Source: Fomes fomentarius (lineage: Eukaryota; Basidiomycota; Agaricomycetes; Polyporales; Polyporaceae). Taken from it: a stretch of DNA of 64,000 nucleotides. The translations under genes and the position numbers were made by a program. This document shows, piece after piece, positions 26,440 through 38,557 of the stretch. The notes under the pieces are model-generated. The model was not told where the DNA came from. It searched no databases and saw only the letters and a list, made by a program, of their open reading frames with translations. Each line of letters begins with the position of its first letter. Within the stretch, counting starts at the first letter, position 1. The stretch is from contig JABYQN010000004.1 of assembly GCA_022606135.1 (NCBI GenBank), positions 3,186,299 through 3,250,298 on the forward strand, in the 5' to 3' direction.

Positions 26440-26660
26440 CTAGCACACTCGCACTCTCACTCACACCAGCAAGCTAGCCTTCATCGTCGGTTCCATGCTC
26501 ATGGTCGCCTTCGCCCTCCGCTACGGCTTCGCGCAAGGTGCGCGCGCACACCATATCTCAGATCGCTTGATCACTGTGTTTCGCCAATGTCCCAGACCAG
26601 ATCACCCTCGACATCCTCTGCGCCCGGATCAGGTCGGCCGCGGCAATCCTAGCTGTAGTT
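26440..26660 (+). pseudogene. Short remnant of MFS transporter, unit D
   Basis: Only about 200 bases of transporter homology survive: a KLAFIVGSMLMVAFALRYGFAQ segment and a following QITLDIL-like piece. The sequence then jumps, near 26,660, to sequence equivalent to about 5,490 in unit A. Roughly 1.9 kb of the unit, including the rest of the transporter, is missing. The deletion is simple and leaves the downstream F-box gene with its usual upstream region. Confidence 0.65.
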
Positions 26661-27567
26661 TGTATCGCTCGTTGCATATGGAACGACCATACATACACTT
26701 TAGGCTACTGTTGCTATCATTCGCCTCATATTTGAAGGGGGCCAATTTGCTGTATTCGATTTGGGGCCGAGAGTGAACTTGAAGATTCGCTCTCAGATAT
26801 ACGGAATCCCATCTTAGCGTGCATGTCACCCTCACGATGTAAACGTGACAGCGCAGACTCGGACACCTCCGGTCTGACCGTCATCCGGCCTTTGACATCT
26901 ATCATCCGATATTCTAGTCCTCCATGGCAGGCTCAGCACACCACTCTCGTGGTTCTACGCAGCGGGTCGAGCAGGATGTCTTGATTCTTAAACCCTGTAG
27001 ATGGGCGTGTATCTACCACGAAGCTGTGAGTAATATTAATAGGGTAGGAACCGAAACCACATGTACGGCTTCTACATAGCCTGGGCTCGAACAACGTGTC
27101 CGCAATCGGGTGCTCTTGGGTGCATCGTGCGACAGCGAAGCCTTGGTCATGTGGCACTCATCTACATACAATCTTCGGTCGAAAGATGGGGGGATACAAA
27201 TAAAATTGATATGTACCGGACACCAAACACTGGACAGTGCGAGATAGACATCGGTAGGCCTTGAAGCCTGATAATCAGTGTAATGTCTGAGTCAGCACAT
27301 GGGCGACAACAGTCGGCGGTCGGCTTTGGAAATGTTCTTGCTTGCTCTCTGTGTGCCGTTGTATGAATGCTGGCACGTGTGATAGGGCAGGCGTTCATAC
27401 ACGAGGTGCCTGTGCACCAAAGGCATTCGAGTTTCAGATGAGACGCCAGGGCGGTGGGTGCAACACTCGCGTCTGGATGTCAGACTTATATCCCGCCTGT
27501 TCTTCCTCAGGAGCCCGCCTTCGCACAGTTTCGCACAGTTTGCCCGCTCACTGCTTCCACTCACTCT

Positions 27568-29172
27568 ATGCTCTACCAATCCACCCACGTCCGCCATGGG
27601 ATGGACACCAGTCGTCTTCCAATCGAGATATGTGAGCATGTGATCGATGCATGCTACTACGACCCGGACAAGTATTGGCTACATGGAATGTCCTATCGAA
27701 CGTGGTGCCAGACAGCCGTCGTCTGCTACGGTTGGCTCCCGCGCACTCAGCTCAACCTCTTCCGCGACATCCAGATCTTTTCGGCGTTTCAGCTTGACCT
27801 CCTTTTAAGCACACTCTTCGACGCACCACACCTGGCCGACCTCGTTTCTGGAGTGAAAATTACTCCGAAAAAACGCGAGTATATGATGCTTGCTCCGTTG
27901 CTGAAACCCCAACTACTCAGGAATTGTATCCGTGTCGACCTCTTGGACATTGCGTGGGAGGTGTTCCCCTCCCGATATGCCGATCGCATCCTATACCCAT
28001 GGCGCAATCGGGGCCTCACCCACTTCGGAATAGAGCTCGAGCAGGGCAATTGTGCTTCCATTCTTCGCTTCCTATACACTCTTTCACTGCTGCAGAAGCT
28101 TATGCTGGACGCTGCGAGTGAAATTGTTCATATCCCAGAGAATGTTCTCGCTATCCTACGTGATCAACCCTGTCCTTTCCCCAATCTGAGAAAACTTGAA
28201 TTATGGGTGTGTCGCATCGTTTCAAGTCGCGATACTATGCAAACATACTGATATATGCGCTAGGGTTGGACCGCAAACATGACGTTTCCGCCGCTCCTAT
28301 TTCCAGACTCTATCACACACCTGACATTGCATGTGGAACGCGGTATCTCAGGTAAACTATAGACGAATCTCGGTTGTCACCATCTGAGACTGCAAATAGG
28401 GACTACTATGGGCCTTCTTCAGTCACTCGGGCAGCTGCAGCACTTGCATGTCACATGCGACGTATCAGCTGCGGATCCGCCTGAGGTTGGGACCGAGAGC
28501 GAGGCCTGGCGCATCCAGCCGCTGCTCACTTTCCTCGGCTCTCTTCCCGCACGGATCTGCGCAGGTCTTACAGAACTCACCATTCGATTTGATCCTGTGC
28601 AGCTTCCAGAGGACCGGGGCCATACATATGACGTCAACAGGGACTGCTTCCTGGAGAGCGTCGTTGGTGGCAGAGAATTGCCAGACACTCTCCGCGCGCT
28701 TTCCGCACTCCGTCTTCTTTCTGTCGAAATGTACGAGAATGACTCATCTCAGTACGGTGAGAAGTGGTGGACGCTGGAGATAGCGACCCGCTTGCACGTC
28801 CACCTGCACGCTGCATTCGATGTCGTAGTACGGATTAGACAGGGTGTGCATCTCTATTCCGTCCTGCGCTCAATCAGTGGTTGTTCACACTATCCTTTCT
28901 TTACAGAGCGGGACCTTCTCTGGTGTACAAACGCTGAAATCTGCAAGGCTCTCGGTTGGGACGGTGGGAATGATGAGGCTGCACCAACTGATTATGCATT
29001 GTCTTCATTGTCGGATAGAACCACAGGCAAGGACAATGGAGACCATTCGAGCTCGGGGCAGAGACCATTGCGCTTCCTCCCTCGCGTTCTCAATCTCCTA
29101 GCCCCGCTGTATCCGAGTCATCGCTTTCTCCCACTCCGAGTACTACTCCGTCGTATTCTACATCGCCGCTAG
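27568..29172 (+). CDS. F-box / leucine-rich-repeat-like protein, unit D
   Basis: Four exons: 27568-28206, 28264-28351, 28400-28843, 28907-29172, giving 478 residues. The open frame continues upstream of 27,568, but homology with the other units supports the ATG at 27,568 (MLYQSTHVRHGMDTS...). The last intron (28,844-28,906, 63 bases) has no in-frame stop, so a form retaining it would also be open and 21 residues longer. The F-box and leucine-rich segments are intact, with unit-specific substitutions such as GWLPRTQLNLFRDIQIFSA. The C-terminus is basic (FLPLRVLLRRILHRR) instead of acidic or Ser/Pro-rich, owing to a frame difference from A and C. Substrate unknown. Confidence 0.77.
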
Positions 29173-30295
29173 GTCCTCCGGTCAACATGGTATGTGCATC
29201 CCCTTCGCATTTCACTAGTTCTCACCCCGGTTGTCTAGGTTCGGAGCCAGCATTGCTCGCCCGAGTACAGTCCACCCGTTGCATATTATACATTCAACCC
29301 CACTTCAGATCGACGTTTCCATTCTTTCATTCCATTGATGGGGCTCTGAGGTTCTCCAGTCACCTTCCACATATCTTCACGCTCTCCAGTAGCCTCCCGA
29401 CTTCTTCTAGTTACACCCTACGTCTCTTTGTGTCAGCTATCATGCAGTACGATCTACGTGTTTGCTTGAAATACGATGTCCGTCTTGATATCTTGTCAAG
29501 TTGTATGGCCCTTACCTTCCCATGATGTCTGTCGATCGTCGTGTTGTGTTACATATCCTCTTCTTTCTTCGCTTCTCTATGTACATGTCTGCATTGCTCG
29601 TATCTCTCCCGTATATAATACTTTGCACCGTTCGCTCAATGTCTGATACAATTGATAGAATACCTCCTGATAGATCCATCTTATGAGCAGACGATACTAC
29701 CTTGTTTCAATTGTGTGAAGCCTCCGATCACTACAAACACTAATATCATAAAGATACCGACCAGACTCCACATACGCACTATGGAGAAGATGTAGTGAGA
29801 GGGGTGTGCAGTTACAAGCGAGAGGCGCGGATGAAAACACACTTGGCTCGTCATATGCGAAGCTGAAAGTGAGCTATGAAGGTTGGCGATACTACCCAGG
29901 TCCAGAGTCCAGATGCACGAGACGAAGGGGGGATGAGCAACATCGGCAGTACTCCGATACTGCCATGCTGACGAAGTAGGATAACGGAGTTGCCGTCGCT
30001 GTGTATCGGGAACAGAAGCGAGGGAACGACGAGCGGCGGCAATGTGCCAAATGCGATGGCTTGACGGTGAGAGAGGAGCCCGTACATGCTTCAGTCCATG
30101 CGGTGAGTCTCTGAGGGAACAGCCTGACAGTGAGAGGAAAACTGGAATGCAGCCAGTCCGCAGGCTTGGAGCGAGCCTTCGCGCTTGAAACTTTCGACAC
30201 GGCTAAGTACGGCAACGTCCCAACGAACCTCCGGATCGTACGCTGCCTGCACGCGTAGCACACAGCACTCGAGAACGTCCAACACGGTCGATTCG
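29173..30295. other. Unit D tail, no supported gene
   Basis: Tail homologous to those of A and C, with the GTGAGAGGGGTGTGCA module at 29,794. It borders directly on the broken sugar-transporter copy. No conserved frame is seen. Confidence 0.4.
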
Positions 30296-31325
30296 CTGTA
30301 CACTGATACGGCTGCCGTCGACGGTGCCACATTCGCCGAAGCCGCGCTGCAGACCGCCGACGATGTAGAGCCAGAAGCCCATGAGCAGGGTACCGGCGAG
30401 GAGCATGGGACGACGACCCCAACGGTCGATGTGGATAATGGTGGGAATGGTGAGCGCAACATTGAGGAAGAATTGGACGGATGATACGATGAGGTTACCG
30501 CAGCGACCAGAGAGACCAGCACCCTGGAAGACGTAGACAATGTAGAACCTGTGCGCGCGATGTGAGATGCGAGCAGGCGGCAGATGAATTATGGCCAGAA
30601 GACGTACACCATACCATGATGAACGCTGCGACCACATCTGGAGCGAAGCACCGAGAGTGGCACGACGGTAGATACCAGGGCGGCGGAAGGGGTCGAGGTA
30701 GGACTTGGCACCCTCAGTATACTCGAAGCGGACGTGCTCCTTGATCTAGTGCTGAACATGCTTGTGGTCCGGGTCACCTCCACCATGAAGTTCCACGAGG
30801 ATTTCGAGTGCCTCCACCTCACGGCCGTTGTCGACGAGCCAATGGGGAAATTCGGGGAAGAGGAGCATACCGACAGAGAGGACGATGGCGGGGATCATCT
30901 GCGACGCCGTCGATGTAGGAGCAGCCGAACTGAATGAAGTACTGGATGAGGATACCCCAAGTGATGGAGCACTGCTGGAGGGAGACGAGATGGTCACGGA
31001 TGCAGGGTTCGGTGATCGGACTGGTAGAGGGGGATGATGGTGGAGGTGATACTGACGGAGATACCAGAGATGATGCGGCCGACGACGAGCATGCCGTGGT
31101 TCTGTGCAGCGGCCTGGAGGATGGAGCCGACGACCCAGATTCATCCAGCGATGATGGTTGTCCATTTACGACCAATGAGATCTGCGAGCTTCGAGACAGC
31201 GAGAGCACCAACGAAGGAGCCGGCGAGCATGGGGCCACAATGGCAGCTTGGGCGTTGGAGAACGTTGGCGTCGGCATGGTGGAAGTAGTTCTTGTAGCAC
31301 TCATCGGAGAGGACACCAGGCATAT
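30296..31325 (-). pseudogene. Truncated, broken copy of the MFS sugar transporter
   Basis: Minus-strand sequence matches the middle of the intact sugar transporter at 42,458-44,260. It begins at a degraded MSGVLS-type segment (MPGVLSDECYKNYF) and runs through LAVSKLADLIGRKW, the intron before YIVYVFQGAGL, and DRWGRRPMLLAGTLLMGFWLY, ending near FGECGTVDG. The first helix, last four helices and C-terminus are absent. Several indels change frame between the pieces. Because the intron (about 30,545-30,600) is retained, the copy came from genomic DNA, not mRNA. It lies between units D and E in the same orientation as the intact gene 12 kb away. A functional product is very unlikely. Confidence 0.85.
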
Positions 31326-32069
31326 ACTAATAGACTCGTTTCAGATCAATGCTGCTTGTGCCTTGTGACAGAAGAAACAGCAACGTGTGGCTAGCAAGCT
31401 GACGGTGGAATGTGGTGCTTAGCCTGGTGGTAAGTACTAAGCACTTATTCAGAGTGCGTGAAGGGGGCCAGCCCGTTGACCCGGGCAACTTCAAGCGCCG
31501 ACGGACACTTCAAGCGCTGCAGCTTCAGCGCTCAGCCTCTGCAATCATAATAGCTGAGTGAATCGCCGACACTGGTCGACAACACCCTCGCTTAGTGTCC
31601 GACTTCTGGCATCGTTGATCCCTGCGCTCAAGGAGGATACTGAAGAGGTTGCGTCTGGGAGGGACGTCGCACGCGGGGCGGACAAGAGAGTGGACATCAA
31701 GTGTCTTTCTTCCAACCAGGTAAGCCGTCAATCGGTATGAATATCCTAGGGATTCCGAGCAGAGAAAAAATCAGGTGGATACAGTCGTGCATGTGCCCTT
31801 AGTCGTAGTTTTACCCTATCCTTCACTTGACAAAGACGAACCATCTCCCTCGCCTTCAGAATGATTGTGGTCACCAACTCATTGTGCCAGTGGCAGCTGT
31901 CCTACCTCTTACCTTTGGCTCGAATACCGAGCTAGAAAAGACGCGGACCGGCATAGAACAGCGACTAGCAAAAGCACACGGCGAGTGTCGTCAGCGGACT
32001 ATTCATGTCAGTCCCCACCGTTGTGTGAGTCCCCTCTCAATATGCCAGGTAGTTATACAACGTATCACA
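31326..32069. other. Unit E left part, no supported gene
   Basis: Starts with sequence equivalent to about 2,200 of unit A (GGCTAGCAAGCTGA-type phrase at 31,391), so the first 2.2 kb of the unit are missing here. No gene is recognised. Confidence 0.4.
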
Positions 32070-33010
32070 CAGGCTGCTCGTGCCTCTTCGACAGAGAGAA
32101 GACCCTGCCTGTGCTCGCCCTCACCGCCTCCTCAGCTAGTCAGCCTCGCGCAGACATTCCCACCATCGCCCATGCGCTCCATCGCGTTCGCGACCTTCGC
32201 AGCGCGCCCATCAGTGCGGCGATCGGCAACGTGATGCGGAGGGTCCTGACAGGCCTCACCAGTGACCCAGCTCACCGCATGCGTCCCTCTCCTGTCCTAG
32301 TGCGTTCCCTACCTGACACACTTGTCGCACCCAGCGGGAGCTGTCGGTCAACATTCTGCTTCCTGCCCGCCCTGTACGTGATCGGCAACGTGTTCTCCAT
32401 CGACCCGGACATCCCCTGTGCTCTTGCCTAACGGTAAGTCCTGAGTGAGAGCGCAGACAGAGATGACCTGCTGACATGGGCATGGCGCGGTGGACAGGCG
32501 GGTAGATTGGCTCGGTGCGTTGCTGGTTACTCCAGGGCTGACCGTTCATTGTGTCTGTGCTTAGCGATGGCAGCACCGCGCGAGTCCAAGCTTGCAGCGA
32601 TGCTCATCATCGTGTTCTTCGAGTGGTGCTCGTTTGACCCTTTCACGTTCTAGTTCCAGGTATGTGCCTTGATCTCGCGTGCTTGTGCAGTGTTGCCCAC
32701 TCGCTGCGCTCTAGCTATACTACTGAGACTACCAAGGCTTGGGCCCGATACTGACAATGGTGCGGGTACACGATCATTACGGCCGCCTTTGGGCATGTAA
32801 CTACCGGATTTCGCGGGCCGCCGCCCACAACTGTCAAATCCTCGGTCGTCGCCACTGCCCCTCCGTCCTTCTTCTCGGACTGGAACATAGTGCATCCTCC
32901 TACTTGACGTTTTCCTTCGCGCTCAGTGACCAGTCCAAGCGCACGACGCGCCAAGTGACGCGTATAGAGTATCGCTCTGTCGTGCGAAGGTACGCCTCTA
33001 TCCTTCGCTT
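32070..33010 (+). pseudogene. Broken MFS drug/H+ antiporter-type transporter, unit E
   Basis: Fragments of the same transporter: SLAQTFPPSPMRSIAFATFAA in one frame, ISAAIGNVMRRVLTGLT in another, a DPDIPCALA piece near 32,410, and ESKLAAMLIIVFFEWCSFDPFTF near 32,580. It keeps the PPSPMRSIAFATFAA segment that is damaged in A and C, helping to confirm the family. Frame breaks are frequent and the LYGRK loop has been lost. No product is expected. Confidence 0.7.
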
Positions 33011-35117
33011 TCTACTCCTGGCTCCATGAGAATGCGTCCGCATCACCGTCAAGCCAACATCTCGATCATTCTACGCTCTGCGACACCTTACTCGCCCAGA
33101 TCTTCAAGAATGGGCCGCTGATGTCCAGCGACTGGTCTCTCCTTGACCGTTTCTGCAACCGTGGTTCGGTTTCGAATCGTTGGTTTCTATAACCACTCAG
33201 TATCGAATGTTCTTGTATGCGCTAGCGCGACTGCTGTTGCTGCTTGCCCTGTCACACGAGCACTCTGTTGGATGAACTCTACCCACCATCCACGGTTGCG
33301 CAGATGCATGGCAAGTGAAGAGTGCGGGGCATCGGTATCTGTCTGGATAGTGAGTTCCTAGTACTGTGTCATTTCCCACTGGGCCTTCCTACATAGGAAA
33401 TCTTGTCCCATCTGCCGTTCTTTCTGTCGTCCTTGTCCCCTGCTGCTTCTCATCTGTATTCTGTAGTTATCATTCACGAATGCTCCGGGTGCTCAGCTGA
33501 TCAGCTTTCAAAATATTACCTTGGATACAGCTCGAGACACAATGGAGTGTATTCAAAAGCCTTCAATTCGAATCGGAAGCACATGGTAGCCGTGCCCATT
33601 TCTCCGATTGGTGTACACCGAGTAAGCATGTCTATCACTCCTGATCCAGAATTTTACCCATTCGCTCTCGGTGGATGTACTCTGCCCTTCCGGATGGTTC
33701 CCTGTCATCCCAGAACCGAGATGCGCCTCCGACGCAAGCTTTGACTCATGGTGGAGTTCATAGTATTAGCAATGGAAGAACGAAGAGCGGAACCTGTACG
33801 TACTGTGTTCTCTGGTCCTGCAGGTGAACTCAAGACGCTCTCTTGACGCGACCTCTGGCGTTCCTGTACTCATCCTAACACCTCACAGTCCAAATTGCAC
33901 AGCGATTATGTGCATTCATCTGTCGGGGCGCGCTTTTGACCCTCTCGCTGTGCCCTATACTTCCAGTCTGGCACGACCCGCGCTCCTCTCCTTCTCGCCT
34001 CTCCGCACTCCTCAGGCCTCCCGTCTGACATACAAGTGCAAGCACGCATTCCCAACGATATCCTGCCTGTCCGTCTTCTCATGTCGACTGTGCACACCTG
34101 CAATCTCTGTCTGGGGGCATGTATATATGGATACATGTGGGTAAGGAACAATGGACTGCTACCCAAGAACAGGATGCGACGTGCCTTCCACGGTACCTAG
34201 AGTCAGTTCGCTATGTTCTTCGAGCTTCTTCAGTATACTCGTTCGTCCTACCGTCCATTCAGCGTTATTCGTTACATATGCAATGATCACACATGCACTT
34301 CAGGCTACTGTCGCGATCATTTGCCTCGTATTCGAAGGTGAACCACCTTGCTGTGTTCGATTTGGTTCCGAGAGTGAACTCGAAGAGTCGCTTTCAAATA
34401 TCCGGAATCCCATCTTAGCGCGCATGTCATCCCGCCTCCAGCCTGACCGTCATCCGCCCTTTGTCATCTCTCATCCAACGTTCCAGCCCTCCACCTCGTG
34501 GCTCTACGCACTACGTGTCGTGTAGGATGTCCTGATTCTTGAATTCACTAGATTGGGCGCGTATCTACCACAAAGCTGTGAGTCATAGGGTGATAGGAAG
34601 TTAGGAACCACACGTGCGGCTTCTACATAGCCTTGGCTCAAACAACGTGTGCGCGACCTGATGGTCTTGGGTGCATCGTGCGACAGCGACGCCTTGTTCG
34701 TGCGGCGCCCATCTACATACAATTCTGCCTATTTGGTAGAAAGACGGGCCGGGTAAAAAGAGAATCCTACCGGACACTAAAGAGTGGACAGGGCGAGACG
34801 GACAATTGACAATGGAGACATCGGCAGGTCGTGGAACGTTGGTGATGTCCGAGTCAGCACATGGGCGACAACCTGGAAGGCACTCAGCTTTGGACCCCTT
34901 CTTGCTTGCTCTCTGTTCGCCGTCGTGCGAAGGCTGGCACGTGTGATGGTCCAAAACAAGGGGCCTTGTGCACCAAAGGCATTTGAATTTGAGATGAGAC
35001 GCCAGGGCGGTGCGTGCGATAGTACTCGTCCCGACTGCAGACTTATATTATACCACCTGTTGTTCCTCACTCGCCCGCCTTCGCACAGTTTGCCCGCTCA
35101 CTGCCTCCACTCACTCT
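33011..35117. other. Spacer and upstream region of F-box gene E
   Basis: No supported gene. It contains late-helix debris of the transporter (weak, about 33,040-33,200) and the conserved upstream region of the F-box gene from about 34,240. A TATA-like TATATTATA is at 35,044-35,052. Confidence 0.45.
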
Positions 35118-36698
35118 ATGCTCTACCAATCCACACGCGTCCACCATGGGATGGACACCAGTCGTCTTCCAATCGAGATATGTGAGCATGTGATCGATGC
35201 ATGCTACGAGGACCCGGACAAGTATTGGCTACATGGAATGTCCTATCAAACTTGGTGCCAGACAGCCGTCGTCTGCCACGATTGGTTCCCTCGCTCTCAG
35301 CTCAACCTTTTCCGCGACATCGACATCCGTTCGACGTCCCAGCTCAACCTCCTTTTACGGACACTCTCCGACACACCACAGCTGGCCGACCTCGTTTCTG
35401 GAGTTAGAGTTACTCAGCTCAAACGCGAATATACTCCATATTTTCGGTTGCTCAATCCCCAGCTGTTCAGGAATTGTATCCGTGTGGACCTCTATCACAC
35501 TCCATGGCAGACGATCCCCTCCCGATATGCCGATCGCATGCTATACCCGTGGCGCAATCGGGGCCTCACCCACTTTGCGATAGAGCTTGAGCAGGGCTGC
35601 TGTGCTTCTGTTCTTCGCTTCCTGTACACTCTTCCACGGCTGCAGGAGCTTACGCTGACCGCCCTGAGAGAAACTGTTCATATCCCAGAAAATGTTCTCG
35701 CAATCCTGCATGATCAACCATGTCCTTTCACCAATCTGAAAATACTTGTATTATGGGTATGTCGCATTATTGCAGAGTCCGATAATATGCAATGGAGTTG
35801 ATATGTGTGCTAGAATTGGGCTCCAACCATGACGTTTCCGCCGCTCCTATTTCCAGATTCTATCACAGACCTTGGATTGTATGTGGAACGCGGTATCTCA
35901 GGTAAGATATAGAAGAAACTAGGTTGTCACCAACTGAGACCACGCATAGGGACTACCATGGGCCTTCTTCAGTCACTTCGGCAGCTGCAGCACCTGCAAG
36001 CCATGTGCCACGTGTCAAATGCAATTTCGCCTGAGGTTGCGACGGAGTCCGAGGCCTGGCGCATCCAGCCACTTCTCACTTTCCTCAGCTCCCTTCCGCC
36101 ACGGCTCAGCGCAGGTCTTACAAAACTCACCATTAGAATCCATCCTTTGCAGCTTTCGGATGACAGAGGTCGTACATATGACGTCAACAGGGACTGCTTC
36201 CTGGACAGCCTCATTGGTGGCAGAGAGTTGACAGACACTCTCCACGCGCTTTCCGCCCTCCGTCTTCTTTGTGTCGAAATCTGCGAGAATGACCTGTCAC
36301 AATATGATGAGAAATGGTGGAGGGCAGAGATAGCGACCCGCTTGCAGGTCCACCTGCGCCCTGCGATCGACGTCGTACTACATATTGAGCAAGGTGTGCA
36401 TTTCTGTTCCGTCCTGCGCTGAATTAGTGGTTGTTCACACTATCCTTTCTTCGCAGAGTGGGACCTTCTCTGGTGTACACACGCTGTACTGCTCAAGGCT
36501 CTCGGTTTGGACGATGGGCAGTACGAGGCTTTATCAACTGATAACGAGGTTCTATCCGACAATGACGAAGATGCAAGCAAGGACATCGGAGACCAAACAA
36601 GCTCGGGGGCAGAGAACATCCCGCTTCCTCCATCGCGTTCCCAGTCTCCTAGCCCCGCTCCACCCTCGCTCCCATCTACTCCGAGTACTCTGTCGTAA
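35118..36698 (+). CDS. F-box / leucine-rich-repeat-like protein, unit E
   Basis: Four exons: 35118-35756, 35814-35901, 35950-36393, 36457-36698, giving 470 residues. Here the first intron begins GTATGT, a stronger donor than the GTGTGT of the other units, which supports the shared splice position. The F-box is intact (MDTSRLPIEICEHVIDACY, TAVVCHDWFPRSQLNLF). Leucine-rich segments follow (LPRLQELTLTALRE, LRQLQHLQAMCH, LSALRLLCVEICEN). The tail keeps the acidic region and SRSQSPSP motif of A and C. An open frame continues upstream to 35,010, but homology favours 35,118. Predicted SCF substrate adaptor; target unknown. Confidence 0.78.
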
Positions 36699-38458
36699 TC
36701 TAGTTCGCCGCTGGGTCCTCCGGTCAAAATGGTACGTGCGTCGTTGTCGCAGCTGACTAGTTCTCACCCCGGTTGTCTAGGTTCAGAGCCAGCATTGCCC
36801 GCCCGAGGAAAATCCACCCGTTCCATATTCTACACTCAACCCGACTTCAAATTGACGTTTCACTCCATCCCACATTCTCTCGTCTCATTGATAGCGCTCC
36901 GAGGTTCTGCGGTCACCTTCCGTGTATGCTCAGGCTTTTCGATTCCTGACTTCTCCTCTCAGTTAGAGCTCACGTTCCTTTGTGCCAGCCATTCACGATA
37001 TACGTCTCTGCTCGACGTACAGTGTCTGTCTTGATATCGTGTCCTGTATGTCCCTTACCATTGTATGATATCTATCCATCGTCGTGTTGTGTCAGATATC
37101 CTCTTCTTTCTTCCCTTCTCTGTGTACATACTCCCCAGTACTGGTACCGGTGTTTGCATTGCTCGTATCTCTCCTGTATATATATCTTCACATCGTTCGC
37201 TCAGAATAACTCCTGCAAGGCAAGAGCGATCCTCGTCTAAATGGCGTCATTTGTGCGAAGCCTCCGATTCCGACAAACACTATGGAATAGAAAACGCTAG
37301 TCACTGTGCGGTCCTTGCTTAGGCACAGCACTCATCTCCTGATCTGCTCCCCCTGCTCTCCTTCCTCCGAGTCCATAGGCTCCCGGCTCTCGATTCGCAT
37401 GGATGCTGGACGTGTAACCTCTCTGTGGTGTCGAGGCGATGATGCAAGAAGACGACTCAGGGACGAGAGGAGATGTGAGACTAGGCGAGGATGATCGCGT
37501 CGAGACTGAGAGTCGGGAATTTACGATAGATAGCAGCGAACGTGCAAAGTACCGCCATCACCGCGGACTCACTCGTCGGAGTCGCGACTCTAGAGGCGGC
37601 CCTGAACGTGAGCAGGGCAGCCCCAACTTTAGATGGCGAGTGAATGTGGTGTAAGTATAGTCACTATTGCATACACTCGCCAATTTGTCTGAGTAGGGCG
37701 TAGTACAGGGCAATAGTGTGCTTAGCACTCAGGCGGATCTTGTGCAACGTTGCTGATGAGAATAAGATCGCTCTGCGAGGAGTGTGGTGGATGGTGGATG
37801 GTCAATGTAACACGAGACCTGCATGGTGATGTACCGTGGCTGCAGAGGTACACAGATTCAGCTCGGCCTTTTGGCGCAAGCCGCGGGAAACTCGCCCCTA
37901 GTATCTAATACCAGTGCGGTCTCCGAGTCGGATATAGTATTGTTCCCCAGAGTCCAGGAGTGAGTCCAGCACTTCCTGAGGAAAAAGAGATCGGAGCAAG
38001 GGATGGAATCTAATGAGGGGTTTCACAAGAGGTAAGATATGTCGGCCAACGGTGGCAATCAAGGCGAGGAGGGCTTGAGTTACAGTATGGCAGATAGACG
38101 TTTCGGACATACTAGCAAAGTTCCAAAGCCGAGAGCACACGACGAATACCTCTACTGATTCGAGCCGTGGCCACTCTGCCGGGGCAGGCGTCGGCGACAC
38201 CCTCAAGTAAGTAGTCTATCATGTACGCCGCTCGTAGCGAGACAGAATGTTTTCACACAGGCCAATGACGACCAGCCGCTGCGAAAGGCGCCTGGATCGG
38301 GTCGAATGGATGGGCGGAAGGATGGGCGGAAGGAGCATATGTGCCAGTGATAGTCAAATGTCACAGCATAGGATTCCGGATGTAGGAGGAGGAGGAGGGA
38401 ATTAAGCGTACTGAATGAAGATGGTGAATGGAAAGTATACATGGTCGTGGTAGGCAGC
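36699..38458. other. End of array and intergenic DNA, no gene seen
   Basis: 36,699-37,350 is the tail of unit E and ends the array. From there to the tRNA gene I see only short unrelated frames, a GGAGGAGGAGG run near 38,388 and no protein similarity. Nothing is called. Confidence 0.5.
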
Positions 38459-38464
38459 AAAAAA
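38459..38464 (-). terminator. RNA polymerase III terminator of the tRNA-Glu gene
   Basis: Six A on the plus strand, that is T6 on the transcribed strand, 21 bases beyond the mature tRNA 3' end. This is the usual form of a pol III stop. Confidence 0.8.
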
Positions 38465-38485
38465 GGCAGGCTGAAGAAATTTGCA

Positions 38486-38557
38486 TTCCGACACGGGGAA
38501 TCGAACCCCAGGCTATCGCGTGAGAGGCGATAATGTTAACCACTACACCATATCGGA
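38486..38557 (-). tRNA. tRNA-Glu (CUC)
   Basis: The reverse complement folds as a complete 72-nt tRNA. The acceptor stem TCCGATA pairs with TGTCGGA, with one T.G pair, followed by discriminator A. The D arm contains GTGTAGTGGTTAAC (A box), the anticodon stem ATCGC/GCGAT closes a seven-base loop CTCTCAC with anticodon CUC, and the T arm holds GGTTCGATTCC (B box). There is no intron. CUC reads GAG, so it inserts glutamate. It stands alone with its own T6 stop and marks ordinary chromosomal sequence to the right of the array. Confidence 0.97.

Larger units (their letters stand above)
1..37350 (+). repeat. Five-unit tandem segmental array (units A-E) carrying F-box genes
   Basis: The same order of modules recurs five times: a non-coding or decayed left part, a broken MFS transporter, an F-box gene, and a short tail. 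Approximate limits are A 1-9,208, B 9,209-17,390, C 17,391-24,700, D 24,701-31,325 and E 31,326-37,350. The first base of B (GCCAGCTC...) matches the first bases of the window, so unit A may start at the window edge or extend beyond it. Unit tails in B and E end in related sequence (near 17,290-17,390 and 37,250-37,340). Units differ by many substitutions and indels, apart from the A/C tracts described in the findings. Units C, D and E are shortened: E lacks the whole first module, and D lost most of its MFS gene. Limits are judged by eye and could be off by some hundreds of bases. Confidence 0.85.

Noticed and set aside
1..37350. Transposon as the origin of the array
   Set aside because: I found no transposase, reverse transcriptase, terminal inverted repeats or long terminal repeats in the units. 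Intron-bearing copies indicate segmental duplication.
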